Below are positions 8,536 through 17,586 of a stretch of DNA of 64,000 nt, one piece after another. The DNA lies in contig CAMORK010000004.1 of the NCBI GenBank assembly GCA_946623755.1, forward strand, positions 1 to 64,000, given 5' to 3'. Numbering within the stretch: position 1 is the first letter of the stretch; every line of letters begins with the position of its first letter. The notes under the pieces were generated by a model. The model worked only from the letters and a program-made list of their open reading frames with translations, made no database searches and was not told where the DNA came from. The position numbers and the translations under genes were made by a program. This DNA is from an uncultured Butyrivibrio sp. (lineage in GTDB: Bacteria; Bacillota; Clostridia; Lachnospirales; Lachnospiraceae).

Positions 8536-9849
8536 ATGTCCCAGACTCATGGCTGTACAAAAAAGTATGTTGAGATGAACAAACAAGAGCTCGAGCAGGA
8601 GATTGTTAAGCTCAAGGCCGAGTACAAAAAATATCAGGAGATGGAACTGTCCCTGAATATGGCAAGGGGTAAGCCATGCAGAGAACAGCTTGATCTTTCT
8701 ATGGGCATGATGGATGCGCTGAACTCAGATGCTGATCTTTCATGTGAGGATGGTACAGATTGTCGTAACTATGGTGTTCTTGACGGTATCCATGAGGCTA
8801 AGGTCCTCATCGGTGCCATGATGGAGAATAAACCTGAGAACATCATCATTTATGGTAACTCTTCACTTAATGTTATGTATGATACCGTATCAAGAGCATA
8901 CACACATGGTGTAATGGGAAATACTCCGTGGTGCAAGCTTGATAAGGTAAAGTTCCTTTGCCCTTCGCCGGGATATGACAGACACTTTGCCATTACTGAG
9001 TATTTTGGTATCGAGATGATCCCTGTCAAGATGACACCTACAGGTCCTGATATGGATGAGGTAGAGAGACTCGTATCAGCTGATGAATCCATAAAGGGAA
9101 TCTGGTGCACACCCAAGTATTCCAATCCTCAGGGATATTCATATTCAGATGAGACTGTAAGACGTTTTGCGCGTCTTCGTCCCGCTGCAAGGGACTTCCG
9201 TATATTCTGGGACAATGCGTACGGAGTTCATCACCTCTATGACGATGATCAGGATTATCTTATCGAGATTCTGGAAGAGTGTAAGAGAGCCGGAAGCCCT
9301 GATATGGTTTACAAGTTCTCATCCACTTCAAAGATCACTTTCCCGGGGAGCGGAATTGCTGCCATTGCCACATCCCTCAACAACCTGGAGGAGATCAAGG
9401 CTCAGCTCAACTATCAGACCATCGGACATGACAAGGTTAATCAGCTTCGTCACGTAAGATTCTTTGACGGAGATATAAATAACCTCAAGGAGCACATGAG
9501 AAAGCATGCAGCCATCATAAGACCCAAGTTTGAGGCTGTTCTTGAAATATTAGACAGAGAGCTTACTCCCTGCGGGGTTGGTGAGTGGACCAAACCAAAG
9601 GGCGGATATTTCATCAGCTTTGATGCTCCTGAAGGATGTGCAAAGGCTACTGTTGACAGAGCCAAGAAGGCCGGTGTTACCATGACAGGAGCCGGTGCTA
9701 CATATCCATATCACAAGGACCCACATGATTCAAATATCCGTATTGCTCCGACATTTCCAAGCTTGCCGGATCTTAAGCTCGCTATGGAGATTTTTACAGT
9801 ATGTGTTAGACTTACAGCTGCTGAAAGACTTCTTAAGGAGATGGATTAA
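8536..9849 (+). CDS. PLP-dependent class I aminotransferase, aspartate-aminotransferase-like
   Basis: A 437-aa fold-type I PLP enzyme. SSTSKITFPGSG (about 257-268) carries the Schiff-base Lys, WDNAYGVHHL the PLP-ring Asp, and NSSLNVMYD the phosphate-binding loop. NMARGKPCREQLDLS near the N-terminus is typical of the AspB-like subgroup with an N-terminal helical extension, common in Clostridia. It most likely moves the amino group of aspartate or a similar amino acid to 2-oxoglutarate; substrate is inferred. GAGAGGAGAG six bases upstream supports this ATG over Met14. feoAB follows two bases after the stop, so the two are probably co-transcribed. Confidence 0.8.
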   Translation: MSQTHGCTKKYVEMNKQELEQEIVKLKAEYKKYQEMELSLNMARGKPCREQLDLSMGMMDALNSDADLSCEDGTDCRNYGVLDGIHEAKVLIGAMMENKPENIIIYGNSSLNVMYDTVSRAYTHGVMGNTPWCKLDKVKFLCPSPGYDRHFAITEYFGIEMIPVKMTPTGPDMDEVERLVSADESIKGIWCTPKYSNPQGYSYSDETVRRFARLRPAARDFRIFWDNAYGVHHLYDDDQDYLIEILEECKRAGSPDMVYKFSSTSKITFPGSGIAAIATSLNNLEEIKAQLNYQTIGHDKVNQLRHVRFFDGDINNLKEHMRKHAAIIRPKFEAVLEILDRELTPCGVGEWTKPKGGYFISFDAPEGCAKATVDRAKKAGVTMTGAGATYPYHKDPHDSNIRIAPTFPSLPDLKLAMEIFTVCVRLTAAERLLKEMD

Positions 9850-9851
9850 TA

Positions 9852-12194
9852 ATGAATCTAAAAGAACTGAAGATTGGTCAGTCAGCGGTCATTAAGACCG
9901 TTGGCGGTGAGGGCGCGCTTAGACAGCACTTCCTGGACATGGGTGTTATACCCGGAACGGAGGTGACTGTTATTAAGTATGCGCCTTTAGGCGATCCTGT
10001 AGAGCTTCAGATTCACGGATATGAGCTCACTCTGAGGCTTGCTGATGCGGAGAAGATTGAAATAGAACCGATCAAGGAGCGCACCAACAAGCATGAGAGA
10101 ATAACTGAGATTGAAAATTCAGAGCATCCGGGACTGGGTGAAGACGGCAGGTACCACGTTGAGGGCGATGGAGGGAAACTCCCCGAAGGGACTCTTTTGA
10201 CATTTGCCCTTGTTGGCAATCAGAACTGTGGAAAGACTACTCTTTTCAATCAGCTCACCGGTGCCAATCAGCATGTGGGAAACTTTCCGGGAGTTACAGT
10301 AGACCGCAAGGACGGACCTATAAGAGACTTCCCGGACACACTGGTCACGGATCTTCCGGGAATATATTCAATGTCTCCCTACAGTGCCGAGGAGATTGTA
10401 TCCAGAAATTTCGTAATTGAAGAAAAACCCAAAGCCATCATCAACATTGTTGATGCAATGAACATTGAGAGAAATATGTACCTTACCATGCAGCTTCTTG
10501 AGATGGGAGTTCCCATGGTAGTCGCGCTCAACATGATGGATGAGGTAAAGGGCAATAACGGCTCCATTGATATCAATAAAATGGAGACGCTTCTTGGCGT
10601 GCCTGTAGTTCCGATTTCTGCTTCCAAAAATGAAGGTGTGGCCGAGCTTGTACGACATGCAGTTCACATCGCACAATATCAGGAAAAACCCGTTGAGCAG
10701 GATTTCTGCCAGAAGACAGATCACGGTGGAGCAATTCACAGGGCAATCCATGCTGTGGAAGCCATACTTGAGGACCATGCTGAAAAGGCCGGACTTCCTC
10801 TTAGATTTGCAACCACCAAGCTTATTGAGGGCGACGATATCGTAAGAGAGAAGCTGGCCCTTGATGAGAATGAAAAAGAGATGATCAGGCATATCATCAG
10901 GCAGATGGAAGAGGAGAGCGGAATGGACCGCAGCGCAGCCATAGCTGATATGAGATATGACTTTATTGAGCGTGTCTGTGAGCAGACTGTGGTCAAGCCC
11001 ATGGAGAGCAAGGAGAGGATACGCTCTGAGAAAATAGACAAGATCCTCACGGGAAAATGGACGGCAATACCGTGCTTTATACTTATCATGCTGCTGGTGT
11101 GCCATCTGACCTTTAATGTCATCGGCGCATTTTTGCAGGACGTGATGGAGATGGGAGTTGACTACCTGAAGGGGCTTGCCGAAGCAGGAATGGCTGCAGC
11201 CCATGTGAATGCAGCTATTCAGGGACTTGTACTCGACGGTATATTTGACGGCGTAGGAAGCGTGCTCAGCTTCATGCCTATTGTCGTTACGCTTTTCTTC
11301 TTCCTGTCACTTATGGAGGACAGCGGATACATCGCAAGAGTAGCGTTCTTTATGGACAAGCTCCTTAGGCGTATCGGCCTTTCCGGAAGAAGTATAGTAC
11401 CTCTTCTTATCGGCTTTGGATGTACTGTCCCTGCAGTTATGGCCACCAGGACACTTCCGTCAAGAAGAGACAGACGTATGACAATTCTTTTGACACCGTT
11501 TATGAGCTGTTCAGCCAAAGTGCCGATTTACGCATTTTTTGTGGCTGCATTTTTCCCGCACAGGGGAGCGCTGATAATGGTGCTTTTGTATCTGCTTGGC
11601 ATTGCGGTGGGTATAATCGCATCTCTAGTTTACAAGAACACGATATTCAGGGGCGAAGCTGTGCCCTTTGTTATGGAGCTGCCAAACTACCGTATGCCCG
11701 GAGCAAAGAATGTGGCAAGACTGCTTTGGGATAAGGCAAAAGACTTCTTTACCAGAGCCTTCAGTGTTATCCTGATCGCAACAATATGCGTATGGTTTTT
11801 GCAGAGCTTTGACCTGCGCTTTAACATGGTTGAGGATTCCTCAGCCAGCATAATGGCTGTGCTTTCAAGTGTGCTTGTTCCACTGTTTGTGCCGATCGGA
11901 CTTGGCGACTGGAGAGTGGTAACATCTCTTATCACCGGGTTTATTGCCAAAGAGAGTGTGGTATCAACGATGAACATTCTCTTTGACGGAGGTGTTAAGA
12001 ATGCGCTCAGCACTGCAGGTGCCGCAACACTTCTGGTATTTTCACTTCTTTACACTCCATGTGTTGCCGCCATTGCATCCATAAAGAGGGAGTTGGGCGG
12101 AAAGTATGCGCTGGCTGTGGTTTTATGGCAGAGTCTGGTTGCATGGATGGTCGCATTTGTTTTGAAATTTGTATTTGTGGCAATTGGTATGTAA
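9852..12194 (+). CDS. feoB: Ferrous iron transporter, FeoA-FeoB fusion
   Basis: A 780-aa Fe(II) importer. Residues 1-75 are a FeoA (SH3-like) domain with LDMGVIPGTEVTV. The FeoB G domain follows: GNQNCGKTT (G1, about 122-130), NFPGVTVD (G2), DLPGIYS (G3), NMMD (G4) and SASKNEG (G5). The C-terminal half has the inner-membrane helices with the two Gate regions, including GFGCTVPAVMATRT and FMSCSAKVP with their conserved Cys residues. Both halves are in one reading frame with no stop between. FeoA-FeoB fusions are known in Clostridia. The gene starts 2 bases after the aminotransferase and runs into pncC with a 1-base gap. No Fur box was identified upstream. Confidence 0.93.
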   Translation: MNLKELKIGQSAVIKTVGGEGALRQHFLDMGVIPGTEVTVIKYAPLGDPVELQIHGYELTLRLADAEKIEIEPIKERTNKHERITEIENSEHPGLGEDGRYHVEGDGGKLPEGTLLTFALVGNQNCGKTTLFNQLTGANQHVGNFPGVTVDRKDGPIRDFPDTLVTDLPGIYSMSPYSAEEIVSRNFVIEEKPKAIINIVDAMNIERNMYLTMQLLEMGVPMVVALNMMDEVKGNNGSIDINKMETLLGVPVVPISASKNEGVAELVRHAVHIAQYQEKPVEQDFCQKTDHGGAIHRAIHAVEAILEDHAEKAGLPLRFATTKLIEGDDIVREKLALDENEKEMIRHIIRQMEEESGMDRSAAIADMRYDFIERVCEQTVVKPMESKERIRSEKIDKILTGKWTAIPCFILIMLLVCHLTFNVIGAFLQDVMEMGVDYLKGLAEAGMAAAHVNAAIQGLVLDGIFDGVGSVLSFMPIVVTLFFFLSLMEDSGYIARVAFFMDKLLRRIGLSGRSIVPLLIGFGCTVPAVMATRTLPSRRDRRMTILLTPFMSCSAKVPIYAFFVAAFFPHRGALIMVLLYLLGIAVGIIASLVYKNTIFRGEAVPFVMELPNYRMPGAKNVARLLWDKAKDFFTRAFSVILIATICVWFLQSFDLRFNMVEDSSASIMAVLSSVLVPLFVPIGLGDWRVVTSLITGFIAKESVVSTMNILFDGGVKNALSTAGAATLLVFSLLYTPCVAAIASIKRELGGKYALAVVLWQSLVAWMVAFVLKFVFVAIGM

Positions 12195-12195
12195 G

Positions 12196-12690
12196 ATGAC
12201 TGAATTGGAAAAGAATGTGCGGGATAAATACCGCTTTATAACAAGAACTTTGATTGAAAAAGAGCTGACGATCACCACGATGGAGAGCTGTACTTCCGGG
12301 CTTGTGGCATCTCTTTTGACAGACACCGAAGGTGCTTCTGCCGTGCTCAAGGGGGCCTTTATCACATATTCGAATGAGGCCAAGATAGCGCAGAATGTAC
12401 CTGCGGATGTGATCGCGAAATTCGGGGTGTACTCTGAGGAGACTGCGCTTGAGATGGCGCTTGCGGCAAAGAAAGCCTATGACGCGGATATTGCTGTTGG
12501 AGTGACCGGAACCATGGGCAATACAGATCCGGTCAACAATGATTCTGTGCCCGGAGAAGTGTTTTTTGCGATAGCAGGGAGAAAAGGTACGCATAGCTAT
12601 CATATTTCGGTGCCTGTGCAGGATAGCAGATACGATTATAAGCTATACGTAGCAGGCGCTATAGCAGATGAGATTGCACATGTTATGTAA
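12196..12690 (+). CDS. pncC: CinA C-terminal-type nicotinamide-nucleotide amidase
   Basis: A 164-aa stand-alone CinA C-terminal domain protein. ESCTSGLVASLLTD, GAFITYSNEAK and AVGVTGTMG are the conserved blocks of this amidase, which turns nicotinamide mononucleotide into nicotinate mononucleotide in pyridine-nucleotide salvage. I start at the ATG at 12196, one base after the feoAB stop. A longer frame from 12169 only adds residues read from inside feoB. There is no N-terminal COG1058 domain, so this is the short form. Co-transcription with feoAB is likely; a functional link to iron is not evident. Confidence 0.85.
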   Translation: MTELEKNVRDKYRFITRTLIEKELTITTMESCTSGLVASLLTDTEGASAVLKGAFITYSNEAKIAQNVPADVIAKFGVYSEETALEMALAAKKAYDADIAVGVTGTMGNTDPVNNDSVPGEVFFAIAGRKGTHSYHISVPVQDSRYDYKLYVAGAIADEIAHVM

Positions 12691-12695
12691 ACGAA

Positions 12696-12713
12696 AAACA
12701 CCTTTTGGTGTTT
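12696..12713 (+). terminator. Short hairpin after pncC, possible terminator
   Basis: AAACACC (12696-12702), loop TTTT, GGTGTTT (12707-12713), a perfect 7-bp stem. There is no T run after it, so termination would be weak. Confidence 0.45.
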
Positions 12714-12731
12714 GGTATTCTATGCTATACT
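12706..12731 (+). promoter_or_regulatory. Extended -10 promoter for the polysaccharide deacetylase
   Basis: TGCTATACT (12723-12731) is an extended -10 element. TTGGTG upstream is a poor -35 at 15-bp spacing. The start codon lies 37 bases further on. Confidence 0.5.
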
Positions 12732-12768
12732 ATACCTTGGTTACATACTATAAGAAAGAGATGGAATA

Positions 12769-13710
12769 ATGGAGTCTAAGCAGTACAGCAAAAGGATCCG
12801 ATATTTGCGCAGACTCATCGTTACTACAGTGGCAGCTGCCTGCCTTATTCCCACTTGTATTTGTGTTATTCTCGCCGTCAGATATGACAGACTTCATACT
12901 GACTATGAGAAGACAATGGCCGATCTGGAATGGTACAGAGAGCAGTTCGGCAGCGAGAGAGATATTCTGGCCTCGGAAGCAGAGCCGGGAGAAAGTGGTT
13001 CAGATCAGACTGAGATGGGCTCAGAAGGAATGGATGTGGACTATGCCACGGTGGATGTGAGTGGCGCCCAGAATCCTGAGGATATAGAGGGCACCAGATA
13101 CGTTTATCTGACCTTCGACGACGGACCAAGTACGTACACAGATGAGATCCTGGACATACTTGATGAGTACGATGTAAAGGCCACCTTCTTTGTCTGTGGC
13201 AAACCAAATGCCAAGTACACAGAGCTTTACAAGAGAATAGTTAATGATGGGCATACCCTTGGGATGCACTCGTACAGTCATAAGTACAGCGAATTATATG
13301 CTTCCTTGGATTCTTTCAAGGAAGATACGGATAAACTAAGAATTTTTCTATACGAAACAACAGGCGTGTGGGCCAGGTTTTACCGGTTCCCCGGAGGAAG
13401 CTCCAATACCGTCAGCAAGGTGGATATGCATGAGCTGACAGGGTATCTGGAGGATTCCGAAGTCACATTCTTTGACTGGAATGTGTCGGCGGGCGATGAC
13501 AGAGCCGGTGCCAACAAGGACACTATTTACGCCAATATAGTTAACAACGTGCCGAAGTTCAAGCACTGCGTGGTCCTTATGCACGACGCAGCTGACAAGA
13601 AGAGCACGGTGGATGCACTGCCTGAGATAATCGAAGCAATCCAGGCGATGGAAGATACAGTGATAGTACCGATAACCGACGATACGTTACCGGTTCAACA
13701 TATCAACTAA
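12769..13710 (+). CDS. Polysaccharide deacetylase (NodB homology), membrane anchored
   Basis: A 313-aa carbohydrate esterase family 4 protein. Residues about 10-38 form a signal-anchor, a short coiled linker follows and the NodB domain spans about 110-300. Visible motifs are TFDDGPS (catalytic base and metal Asp), HSYSH (the two metal His residues), RFPGGS and, near the end, VLMHD with the conserved His. It should remove N-acetyl groups from peptidoglycan or another GlcNAc polymer outside the cell, which commonly gives lysozyme resistance. It has its own promoter. Whether peptidoglycan is the real substrate is inferred. Confidence 0.88.
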   Translation: MESKQYSKRIRYLRRLIVTTVAAACLIPTCICVILAVRYDRLHTDYEKTMADLEWYREQFGSERDILASEAEPGESGSDQTEMGSEGMDVDYATVDVSGAQNPEDIEGTRYVYLTFDDGPSTYTDEILDILDEYDVKATFFVCGKPNAKYTELYKRIVNDGHTLGMHSYSHKYSELYASLDSFKEDTDKLRIFLYETTGVWARFYRFPGGSSNTVSKVDMHELTGYLEDSEVTFFDWNVSAGDDRAGANKDTIYANIVNNVPKFKHCVVLMHDAADKKSTVDALPEIIEAIQAMEDTVIVPITDDTLPVQHIN

Positions 13711-13741
13711 AAGAAAAAAAGATTGAATGGAGGATATCAAG

Positions 13742-14728
13742 ATGGGATTTTTTTCTGAGCTGAAAAGCGACCTCTCTCAGGCTGTTAATACACTTATGCC
13801 TGAGGATAAGCCTGAGGCAGAGAGCTTTGGCGAAGACAAGGCACCGGTAGAAGCACCTAAGCCTGTAGACCTTGACAGCATGCTTACCCGCCTTGACGAC
13901 ATCAAGCTTGACGATGTGGCAGAGGACAAGGAAGAAACAGCTAAAGAGGCAGTAGAAGAGGTTTCTGAGGCAGTGAAGGAAGTTGAGGAAACTCTTGAAG
14001 AGACAGTAGAGACTGTATCTGAGGCTAAAGAGGAGATAAAAGAAGAAATCAAGGAAGAAGCCCATGAAACCGTTGATGAAGTTCGTGAGCTTGAGGAAAA
14101 GATTGAGGAGCAGACTCAGGAAGAAATCAAGGTTGAGGAGCCCAAGAATGCACTTGAGGCTATAAATCCTGCACATATCGACAAGTATGTTGCAGACAGA
14201 AATGCAGAAACAGAAATGATAACAAGAAATGGGGGATTTGATACTATGGATTTCGAACAGCAGACACCTACAGATGAAGTTGCCAGCATTACCGAAGGTA
14301 TGATCGTCAAGGGCGACATTGCCACAACAGGTTCACTTGAACTCATTGGTAAGATCACAGGTAATATCAAGTGTCTTGGCAAGCTCAACATTACAGGTGA
14401 GATCAACGGAGATTCAGATGCAGCTGAGATCTATGCGGAGTCAGCAAGGATCACCGGTGAGATCAAGAGTAAGGGCAGCGTTAAGGTTGGACAGAGCACA
14501 GTAATCGTTGGTAACATCTTTGGTTCAAGCGCAGTTATCGCAGGTGCTGTTAAGGGAGATATCGATGTTCACGGTCCTGTAGTTCTTGATACAACAGCTA
14601 TCGTAATGGGCAATATCAAATCTCAGTCAGTACAGATCAACAATGGAGCTGTTATCGAGGGTATGTGCTCACAGGCTTATGCTGATGTTAATCCTTCAGA
14701 GTTCTTTGAGGGACTTAAGAATAAATAA
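13742..14728 (+). CDS. Bactofilin-family protein with long acidic N-terminal region
   Basis: A 328-aa protein. Residues about 20-160 are very rich in Glu, Lys and Val in heptad-like order (EEVSEAVKEVEETLEE and similar), so coiled coil or extended helix. Residues about 185-320 form the bactofilin right-handed beta-helix (TEGMIVKGDIATTGSLEL, then repeated G-x-I-x-G turns). Bactofilins polymerise without nucleotide and organise cell-wall or polar functions. I chose the ATG at 13742 because GGAGG at 13729-13733 is 8 bases before it; the in-frame ATG at 13727 overlaps that site and has none of its own. The gene lies between a wall deacetylase and pyrH. Confidence 0.85.
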   Translation: MGFFSELKSDLSQAVNTLMPEDKPEAESFGEDKAPVEAPKPVDLDSMLTRLDDIKLDDVAEDKEETAKEAVEEVSEAVKEVEETLEETVETVSEAKEEIKEEIKEEAHETVDEVRELEEKIEEQTQEEIKVEEPKNALEAINPAHIDKYVADRNAETEMITRNGGFDTMDFEQQTPTDEVASITEGMIVKGDIATTGSLELIGKITGNIKCLGKLNITGEINGDSDAAEIYAESARITGEIKSKGSVKVGQSTVIVGNIFGSSAVIAGAVKGDIDVHGPVVLDTTAIVMGNIKSQSVQINNGAVIEGMCSQAYADVNPSEFFEGLKNK

Positions 14729-14750
14729 TGATCTTTGAGGTAACGAACAG

Positions 14751-15446
14751 ATGAGAATACTTTTAAAGCTCAGTGGTGAGGCACTGGCAGGTGATAAGAA
14801 GACGGGCTTTGACGAGGAAACTGTCAGAAAGGTTGCCCTTCAGGTCAAGCAGCTTGTAGATAACGGCACACAGGTCGGTATCGTTATCGGCGGAGGCAAT
14901 TTCTGGAGAGGACGCAGCAGTGAGAATATTGATCGCACCAAGGCTGACCAGATCGGAATACTTGCCACTATAATGAACTGCATCTATGTATCTGAGATTT
15001 TCAGAAGTGTGGGTATGATGACCAATATACTTACTCCATTCGAGTGTGGTTCATTTACAAAGCTCTTTTCCAAGGACAGAGCCAACAAATATTTCGCAAG
15101 AAATCAGGTTGTGTTCTTCGCAGGTGGAACGGGACATCCTTATTTCTCAACAGATACAGGAGTTGTTCTCAGAGCAATTGAAGTTGATGCTGACTATATC
15201 CTTCTTGCCAAGGCTATTGACGGAGTATATGACAGCGATCCTGCCAAGAACCCTGATGCAAAGAGATATACAACACTTTCAATCAATGAGGTTATCGAGA
15301 AGAACCTGCAGGTTGTAGATATGACAGCATCAATCCTTGCAAGAGACAATCACATGCCTATGCGAGTATTTGCTCTCCAGGAGGAGAACAGCATTGTTAA
15401 GGCATCAACGGGCGAATTTAACGGAACTACCGTTACAACAGATTAA
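14751..15446 (+). CDS. pyrH: UMP kinase
   Basis: A 231-aa bacterial UMP kinase of the amino-acid-kinase fold, making UDP from UMP and ATP. LLKLSGEALAG, GGGNFWRGR and the late GVYDSDPAKNP are the family motifs, and the length is normal. GAGGT nine bases upstream marks the start. It heads the common Firmicute order pyrH-frr-uppS-cdsA-dxr-rseP, though here bactofilin precedes it instead of the usual rpsB-tsf. Confidence 0.96.
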   Translation: MRILLKLSGEALAGDKKTGFDEETVRKVALQVKQLVDNGTQVGIVIGGGNFWRGRSSENIDRTKADQIGILATIMNCIYVSEIFRSVGMMTNILTPFECGSFTKLFSKDRANKYFARNQVVFFAGGTGHPYFSTDTGVVLRAIEVDADYILLAKAIDGVYDSDPAKNPDAKRYTTLSINEVIEKNLQVVDMTASILARDNHMPMRVFALQEENSIVKASTGEFNGTTVTTD

Positions 15447-15464
15447 TCAGGGGAGGTTTAGGGT

Positions 15465-16016
15465 ATGAACGAAAGACTTAAGAGCTTTAATGACAAAATG
15501 CAGAAGTCCTTTGACTTTCTTAGAGACGATCTTGCATCAATAAGAGCAGGAAGAGCCAATCCGCATGTTCTCGACAAGATTAAGGTAGATTATTACGGAA
15601 CACCTACTCCTATTCAGCAGGTTGGAAACGTATCTATCCCTGAGGCAAGGATCATCCAGATCGCGCCATGGGACAAGACACTTATCAAGGATATTGAGAA
15701 GGCTATCATGGCATCAGACCTTGGTATCACACCAAGTAATGACGGTGCAGTGATCAGACTTGTTTTCCCTGAGCTTACTGAGGAGCGCAGAAAACAGCTC
15801 ACCAAGGACATTCGCAAGAAGGGTGAGGATGCTAAGGTTGCAGTCAGAAACGTAAGACGTGACGGCAATGATGCTCTCAAGAAACTTAAGGGAACCGAGG
15901 TTTCAGAGGATGAGATCGAGGATCTTAACGATGAGCTTCAGAAGATAACCGACAAATTTATCAAGGATATCGATGCAGCTGTAGAAGAGAAGAATAAGGA
16001 AATAATGACGGTATAA
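15465..16016 (+). CDS. frr: Ribosome recycling factor
   Basis: A 183-aa protein of standard length. With EF-G it splits post-termination ribosomes. Typical strings are LASIRAGRANPHVLDKI, YYGTPTPIQQVGN and the basic RKQLTKDIRKKGEDAK hinge. GGGAGG lies upstream of the ATG. Eighteen bases separate it from pyrH, so they share a transcript. Confidence 0.97.
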   Translation: MNERLKSFNDKMQKSFDFLRDDLASIRAGRANPHVLDKIKVDYYGTPTPIQQVGNVSIPEARIIQIAPWDKTLIKDIEKAIMASDLGITPSNDGAVIRLVFPELTEERRKQLTKDIRKKGEDAKVAVRNVRRDGNDALKKLKGTEVSEDEIEDLNDELQKITDKFIKDIDAAVEEKNKEIMTV

Positions 16017-16019
16017 ACT

Positions 16020-16739
16020 ATGGAACAGAACACAAATATTCCTGCACATGTAGCCATTATTCTTGATGGCAACGGAAGATGGGCCAAGGAGAAGGGCATG
16101 CCCAGAAACTATGGCCATATGCAGGGAGCCAAGGCTGTTGAAGACATTCTCGTGGACGCAAGGGACATGGGAATCAAATATCTTACAGTATACGCATTCT
16201 CTACTGAGAATTGGAGTCGTCCTGAGGCAGAGGTATCTGCCCTCATGACGATTTTGCGTAATTACCTCAAAACCAGTATAAAGAAATCCATGAAGAACAA
16301 TGTGCGCTGCCGTGTTATCGGTGAGCGCTCTCTGCTTTCAGAGGATATTCAGAAGGCAATTAAAGAGCTTGAGGATGCAACTGCCGGTAACACCGGGCTT
16401 ACCTTTACCATTGCCATCAATTACGGCAGCAGGGATGAGATCACCAGGGCTGTCAGGAAGGTTGCAGCCAGGGTTGAAGCAGGTGAGCTGAAAGCTGAGG
16501 ATATAACCGAGAAGGATATAGCTGATAATCTGGATACCAATTATCTTCCGGATCCGGACCTTCTTATCAGGACCTGCAACGAGCAGAGAATATCCAATTA
16601 TCTGCTCTGGCAGTGTGCTTATACGGAGTTCTACTTTACTCCTGTAGCATGGCCTGATTTCAATAAGGCTGAGCTTGAAAAAGCGGTAGAAGCCTATGCC
16701 GGAAGAAACCGTAAGTTTGGAGGACTGAAGGAATCTTGA
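16020..16739 (+). CDS. uppS: Undecaprenyl diphosphate synthase
   Basis: A 239-aa cis-prenyltransferase. It builds the C55 lipid carrier for peptidoglycan and other envelope polymers. IILDGNGRWAK holds the catalytic Asp, and RTCNEQRISNYLLWQ is a slight variant of the usual RTSGEQRxSNFLLWQ block. The gene starts 3 bases after frr and its stop overlaps the cdsA start codon. It uses isoprenoid units made by dxr, ispG and ispH, also in this window. Confidence 0.95.
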   Translation: MEQNTNIPAHVAIILDGNGRWAKEKGMPRNYGHMQGAKAVEDILVDARDMGIKYLTVYAFSTENWSRPEAEVSALMTILRNYLKTSIKKSMKNNVRCRVIGERSLLSEDIQKAIKELEDATAGNTGLTFTIAINYGSRDEITRAVRKVAARVEAGELKAEDITEKDIADNLDTNYLPDPDLLIRTCNEQRISNYLLWQCAYTEFYFTPVAWPDFNKAELEKAVEAYAGRNRKFGGLKES

Positions 16740-17560
16740 AAACCAGAGTTATCAGTGGAATTGTAATTGGAATTGTGCTGGCGGCAGTACTTATCCCGGG
16801 AGGGTACGTACTCTCGGCAGCACTTTTGATAGTATCACTTATAGCATTTTTTGAACTGACAAGGGCTTTGGGAGTCCATGAAAACGGCGGTAAGATCAAC
16901 ATGCTGGAAGCCTGTGGATATGCATCGATCCTGGTTCACTATATCCAGATGATGGTTGTTCGGGACTACAGGTATTATATTTTTTCCATAATGTTTGCCT
17001 TTTTCCTTATCATGGTGTGCTATGTTATCTCATTTCCGAGGTTTACGGCATCTCAGGCGATATTCTGTTTTTTCTGCTTTATCTATGCGCCGGTGAATAT
17101 GTCTTTTGTCTACCTTCTCAGGATCAGAAACCTTGGTGTGTACTTCGCATGGGTACCGTTTATTGCATGGGTCTGTGATACATGCGCATACTTCGCGGGA
17201 AGGGCTTTTGGCAAACACAAGATGACACCGGTCCTTTCTCCCAAGAAGACCATTGAGGGCGCTATAGGCGGAATACTTGGATCAGTTGCAGTAGGTGCGA
17301 TCATAGGGTATATCCTGTACAGGAATGAAACACATAACCTTGACACTGTGTGGGGACTTATGATCATCTGCTTTGTCGGAAGCATTATTTCCCAGATTGG
17401 GGATCTGTTAGCATCAGGCATAAAGCGCGATCATAACATCAAAGACTACGGAACGCTTATTCCGGGACATGGCGGAATAATGGACAGGTTTGACAGTGTT
17501 ATTTTTGTAATACCCTGTATATATTTTCTTGCGGCTGTGTTGTTACCCCTCGTTGGATAA
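16736..17560 (+). CDS. cdsA: Phosphatidate cytidylyltransferase
   Basis: A 274-aa integral membrane enzyme making CDP-diacylglycerol from phosphatidate and CTP. The C-terminal signature SGIKRDHNIKDYGTLIPG then GHGGIMDRFDS is the CdsA pattern, and about eight hydrophobic helices are visible. The start is a TTG at 16736-16738 that overlaps the uppS stop by 3 bases, with GAAGGAA just before it. The overlap implies translational coupling, and the weak start codon may hold the level down. Confidence 0.93.
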   Translation: MKTRVISGIVIGIVLAAVLIPGGYVLSAALLIVSLIAFFELTRALGVHENGGKINMLEACGYASILVHYIQMMVVRDYRYYIFSIMFAFFLIMVCYVISFPRFTASQAIFCFFCFIYAPVNMSFVYLLRIRNLGVYFAWVPFIAWVCDTCAYFAGRAFGKHKMTPVLSPKKTIEGAIGGILGSVAVGAIIGYILYRNETHNLDTVWGLMIICFVGSIISQIGDLLASGIKRDHNIKDYGTLIPGHGGIMDRFDSVIFVIPCIYFLAAVLLPLVG

Positions 17561-17586
17561 CAGCATTAAATGATGGAGGTGTAGTG

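Noticed and set aside
13703-14176. Leu/Phe-rich minus-strand frame across the bactofilin gene
   Set aside because: Antisense of the Glu/Lys-rich coiled coil; no start signals.
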